Below, piece by piece: positions 61,232 to 64,000 of a DNA stretch of 64,000 nt; the stretch's first letter is position 1, and every line of letters starts with the position of its first letter. The stretch is from assembly GCA_903828785.1 (NCBI GenBank), contig CAIKNP010000027.1:80425-144424 (forward strand), written 5' to 3'. The notes beneath the pieces were generated by a model. It searched no databases, was not told where the DNA came from, and was given only the letters and a program-made list of their open reading frames with translations. The stretch is from an uncultured Actinomycetes bacterium. Lineage in GTDB: Bacteria; Actinomycetota; Acidimicrobiia; Acidimicrobiales; RAAP-2. The translations under genes were made by a program, and so were the position numbers.

Positions 61232-61669
61232 ATGAATCGAGGAACGCCAGTGAGCCTTCAAGACGATGACGACGAGATCAATTTCCGGACGCGAAAGTGG
61301 GTGCGCCCCGAGGATCTCAATGCCAACGGCACGCTCTTCGGTGGAAGTTTGTTGCGGTGGATTGATGAAGAAGCCACCGTGTACGCCATCATCCAGATGG
61401 GGAACCGAAAGGTGGTTACCAAGTACATGTCGGAGATCGACTTTGTTTCTTCGGCTCAGCTCGGTGACATCATTGAAATGGGGCTAAAAGCCACGGCTTT
61501 TGGCCGCACGTCGCTTACGATGCGGGCCGAAGTTCGCAACATGATTACCCGCGTTCCTATTTTGACGATTGAGCGAGTGGTATTCGTAAACCTGGGGCCC
61601 AACGGTCATCCTTCGCCGCACGGCTACAACACCATTACCTACGCTCGCGACCGAATTCCCGAGCCCTAG
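61232..61669 (+). CDS. acyl-CoA thioesterase, YciA-like hot-dog protein
   Basis: 145 residues. Seen: RKWVRPEDLNANGTLFGGSLLRWIDEEATVYA (substrate loop and catalytic Asp/Glu region of the hot-dog fold), YMSEIDFVSSAQLGDIIEM and RTSLTMRAEVRN. YciA-type enzymes hydrolyse acyl-CoA esters. The start at 61232 follows GGAAGGGAT; an in-frame GTG at 61250 is possible. It is the only gene between the peptidase and tRNA-Ile. Confidence 0.88.
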   Translation: MNRGTPVSLQDDDDEINFRTRKWVRPEDLNANGTLFGGSLLRWIDEEATVYAIIQMGNRKVVTKYMSEIDFVSSAQLGDIIEMGLKATAFGRTSLTMRAEVRNMITRVPILTIERVVFVNLGPNGHPSPHGYNTITYARDRIPEP

Positions 61670-61875
61670 TCGTAGGTTGGGTCCTCCTCGTGAGCGGTTT
61701 GAGCTCTTTGCCTGGTGGAACCTAGACCTCCAGCGCTGCGTGAGCGCTCTTCGCCAATCGGAGTCGAGCGTTGACTACGACGGCACTCCAAGGGACGTAC
61801 CAATCTGCCGCGATCTCAGGCGTAGTCGAGGCATGGGTTAGGGCTGCCACCGGAGCGTGCTCGCGGGATTTTTGG

Positions 61876-61949
61876 TGGGGCTAGTAAGAATCGAACTTAC
61901 GACCTCGTCATTATCAGTGACGCGCTCTAACCGACTGAGCTATAGCCCC
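61876..61949 (-). tRNA. tRNA-Ile (anticodon GAT)
   Basis: 74 bases. Acceptor GGGGCTA/TAGCCCC, D-arm with AGCTCAGTCGGTTAGAGC, anticodon stem CGTCA/TGACG with loop CTGATAA (GAT), T-arm with GTTCGATTC, discriminator A. No encoded CCA. The rest of the 61670-62034 gap holds nothing I can name. Confidence 0.96.
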
Positions 61950-62034
61950 AAGGGCTCTTAAATCTACACCAAATCTGTAGGGCTCCTCACCGGTGAAATT
62001 GTGCTGACCGTAAAAGGCGGGCCAGACTGGGAGC

Positions 62035-62637
62035 GTGATTGACCCTCGTTTTGTCCTCCTGGCTCTGCCCTTGTCGGTAATTGGTGGTGGGAACTACCTC
62101 CGCGAGACGTGGCGGGGCAACACCCAACCGCATCGCGTGACGTGGGGATTGTGGGGCGTCGAGGGGATTTTGGCCTTCGTCGTTGAAATTCAACAGCACG
62201 TGGGTTTGGTCTCACTCTTGACCCTATTGCTCGGGTTTGTCCCATGCTTGGTGCTCGTAGCGTCGTTTCGCAATCCCCACGCCGTGTGGAAAATCGATTG
62301 GATCGATACCGTCTGTGGTGTGGTATCACTGGCCGGACTCGTTTTCTGGCTTTTCGTCAACCAGCCCACCGTGGCCCTGGTGGCCTTCGCCACCGCGGAC
62401 ACCATTGCGGCTTTGCCAACCATTCGTAAATCGTGGCGTTCGCCCGAGAGCGAGACGAGTTCCGCTTTTTTACTCGGGTCACTGCAGTGCCTGATTGCAC
62501 TCCTGGCGCTGCGGCAGTGGACGACGGCAGGTGCTTTGTTCCCCTTTATGGTCATGGTCGCCGATGCCTCTATCACCGTCTTGATCGTGACCAAAGTTGG
62601 ACCGCGCCTGCACGCCCGGCGACGGCTGCTGCCCTGA
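62035..62637 (+). CDS. polytopic membrane protein of unknown function
   Basis: 200 residues, GTG start. Seen: about seven short hydrophobic helices with charged loops (LRETWRGNTQPHRVTWGLWG, KIDWIDTVCGVV, TADTIAALPTIRKSWRSPESE), a pattern like small SemiSWEET-like or PQ-loop-type proteins, especially TIAALPTIRKSWRSP, but this is by impression only. It lies alone between tRNA-Ile and ctaG. Confidence 0.65.
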   Translation: MIDPRFVLLALPLSVIGGGNYLRETWRGNTQPHRVTWGLWGVEGILAFVVEIQQHVGLVSLLTLLLGFVPCLVLVASFRNPHAVWKIDWIDTVCGVVSLAGLVFWLFVNQPTVALVAFATADTIAALPTIRKSWRSPESETSSAFLLGSLQCLIALLALRQWTTAGALFPFMVMVADASITVLIVTKVGPRLHARRRLLP

Positions 62638-62785
62638 TACCCACAAGGTTCTGAAGTCCGGATTTCGTTACTGGTGGTGACAGTGCCACACATTGAACGC
62701 GGTACCTTGGTACTCGGTTCGCAAGACGCCCGAAGCATTGAAAATTGTTCTCCGTTGGTAGTTGATGAGGCACTAGCGTTTCATC

Positions 62786-63622
62786 GTGCTGTCATTGTTG
62801 CCCTTCCGTTGGCATCTTCCCGAACTCGTCCTCATCGTGGGTCTCGCCGCGTTACACCGCGTCGCTGTTCACGACGCTCGGGCGCGACGACTAGTGCTCA
62901 TAGCCCTCGCCTCATTCCTCGTGGTGACTATCTGGCCGGTAGGTGACCTTGCCGCTTCGGTTTCTCTGACCTTCGCCGCGATGCAACGACTCGTCATAAT
63001 GCTGGTGGTCGCCCCACTCTTGCTGATGAGTACGTCGGTGGACTTCCTAGTCAAAATCACCCGGCCACGGCTTGTTGACCCCATAGTTCGTCGCCTTTCA
63101 CACCCCGGTGTGGCAATTTTCGTGGTCACCATTATGGGTACCTTGACTCTCGCCGTCCCCGTGGTTGACCTGGGCGCGCGTTCTATCGTGGCCCGCGACC
63201 TCATCTTGTTGATTGTCTTGTTCGTGGGACTAGTGATGTGGGTTCCCGCTCTTTCCATCATGCCGGGGGCCAAACGCTTCTCGCCGGCGGCCCGAGCGGG
63301 ATACATCGCGGGTTCGGCCATCGTCGTCACCAGCCTGACTTTCGTCTGGATCTTTGCGCCGCACCCGCTTTATCCCGGCTTGCAAAACCAATTCGCCCTG
63401 CTCCATATGAGTCCGTTGTTCGACCAACAATTCGCAGGCTTCGTGGCGAAGTTGGGCTGCTACGTACCGATGTGGACGGTGGCGTTTAATGTTTTCTTTA
63501 ACGCCGACGACTCCGGTGTTTCGGTCGACGATTCGCCGCTGCACTGGGCTGACGTCGAACGTCAACTATTGCGCCTCGACCGCAAACGGGCGCGGGACCT
63601 CCGACGACACCGCCCAGACTGA
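62786..63622 (+). CDS. ctaG: cytochrome c oxidase assembly protein CtaG (caa3 type)
   Basis: 278 residues with about seven helices. Seen: RWHLPELVLIVG, SLTFAAMQRLVIMLVVAPLLLMS, the middle PVVDLGARSIVARDL, and a DQQFAGFVAKLGCYVPMWTVAFNVF end. This matches the CtaG/DUF1404 family involved in copper delivery to the oxidase. GTG start; TAGCGT six bases before it suggests leaderless transcription. Copper-chaperone function is known for the family, not shown here. Confidence 0.82.
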   Translation: MLSLLPFRWHLPELVLIVGLAALHRVAVHDARARRLVLIALASFLVVTIWPVGDLAASVSLTFAAMQRLVIMLVVAPLLLMSTSVDFLVKITRPRLVDPIVRRLSHPGVAIFVVTIMGTLTLAVPVVDLGARSIVARDLILLIVLFVGLVMWVPALSIMPGAKRFSPAARAGYIAGSAIVVTSLTFVWIFAPHPLYPGLQNQFALLHMSPLFDQQFAGFVAKLGCYVPMWTVAFNVFFNADDSGVSVDDSPLHWADVERQLLRLDRKRARDLRRHRPD

Positions 63623-63657
63623 ACCTCGCCGGGGGCGGCTATCATTACTGGGTATCA

Positions 63658-63730
63658 GGGGATGTAGCTCAGTTGGTAGAGCGCGGGCTTTGCAAGCCTG
63701 AGGTCGTGGGTTCGATCCCCATCGTCTCCA
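63658..63730 (+). tRNA. tRNA-Ala (anticodon TGC)
   Basis: 73 bases. Acceptor GGGGATG/CGTCTCC with two G-T wobbles, D-arm AGCTCAGTTGGTAGAGC, anticodon stem CGGGC/GCCTG with loop TTTGCAA (TGC), T-arm GTTCGATCC, discriminator A, no CCA encoded. Confidence 0.96.
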
Positions 63731-63791
63731 CCCATTAATACCGGCGTTTCGCCGCCCACCGATATGCCCGCCCCCGATATAGCATGGAGCC

Positions 63792-64000
63792 ATGCCGGGG
63801 AACTTTAGTGATCACACCGAAGCGGTGCAGATTGCCCTGATGAGGGCTATGGCGCAAGACATCATGACCCGATTCGATGTCGAGGTCGCATCAATCGACT
63901 CAATCATCCACGGCTACAACTCAACCTTCGCGGAGGAGACGGTCGGCGGAGCGAAGTACGCACTTCGGATTATCGTGAACTCGCCCCGCACCCCGGAGAA
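63792..64000 (+). CDS. phosphotransferase-like protein, 5' end only
   Basis: The frame is open from the ATG at 63792 to the window edge (69 residues). It begins MPGNFSDHTEAVQIALMRAM and contains HGYNSTFAEETVGGAKYALR, followed by IIVNSPRTPE. The YNSTF and LRI-xxxPRT features are typical of the N-terminal lobe of aminoglycoside-phosphotransferase/choline-kinase-like enzymes. The kinase motifs are beyond the window, so the family call is provisional. Confidence 0.55.
   Translation, partial: MPGNFSDHTEAVQIALMRAMAQDIMTRFDVEVASIDSIIHGYNSTFAEETVGGAKYALRIIVNSPRTPE

Noticed and set aside
1..64000. Insertion sequences, prophage, rRNA operon
   Set aside because: No transposase, integrase, phage structural gene or rRNA-like sequence was seen in any frame or strand.

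Overview
The window is the replication-origin segment of an actinobacterial chromosome. From the 5' side it carries dnaB-rplI-rpsR-ssb-rpsF, a DUF5318 gene, padR-ino1, pcnA, an Rv3909-like gene, murJ, trxB-trxA, a cwlM-like gene, parB-parA, rsmG, jag, yidC, yidD, rnpA and rpmH. Then come dnaA, dnaN, recF, a DUF721 gene, gyrB and gyrA, and further on fhaA-fhaB-pstP-pbpA-pknB-crgA. From memory, this combination follows the order around oriC in Mycobacterium, so Actinomycetota is firm. Moderate GC, TTATCCACA-type DnaA boxes and departures from the mycobacterial order suggest an early-branching class such as Acidimicrobiia; that placement is an inference.

Layout. 0-9.5 kb: an SDR, the minus-strand dnaB/ribosomal-protein/ssb operon, padR-ino1, an HxlR-SDR pair and pcnA. 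9.5-16.6 kb: a plus-strand envelope and redox block. 16.7-22.8 kb: the minus-strand origin arm, with six perfect parS sites in a gene-free 1.27 kb between parA and rsmG. 22.8-31.6 kb: dnaA, the probable oriC (dnaA-dnaN gap), dnaN, recF, DUF721, gyrB and gyrA. 31.6-48 kb: accessory genes, including an ABC-F protein behind a possible leader peptide, an AhpD-like protein, a tandem glycosyltransferase and a YfhO-like membrane protein, a DUF5925-type AAA ATPase divergent from an SF2 helicase, a two-permease ABC exporter and cell-surface proteins. 48-54.4 kb: tRNA-Leu and the Ser/Thr-kinase cell-growth cluster, without the usual rodA and pknA. 54.4-64 kb: metabolic and membrane genes, tRNA-Ile, tRNA-Ala and the 5' end of a phosphotransferase-like gene cut by the window edge.

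How the parts fit together. Genes to the left of dnaA (rpmH to parB) are on the minus strand and those to the right (dnaA to gyrA) on the plus strand, as expected for two replichores leaving an origin at about 22.8-24.6 kb. ParA, ParB and the parS cluster form the segregation system. PknB, PstP, FhaA, FhaB, PbpA and CrgA, with MurJ and the CwlM-like protein, form a phosphorylation-controlled peptidoglycan system. Many genes overlap by 1-4 bases (ATGA, GTGA, TTGA, TAATG), which indicates translational coupling. At least nine genes have a TANNNT hexamer 6-8 bases before the start codon and little or no ribosome binding site, so leaderless transcription may be common. I saw no CRISPR array, insertion sequence, prophage or rRNA gene.
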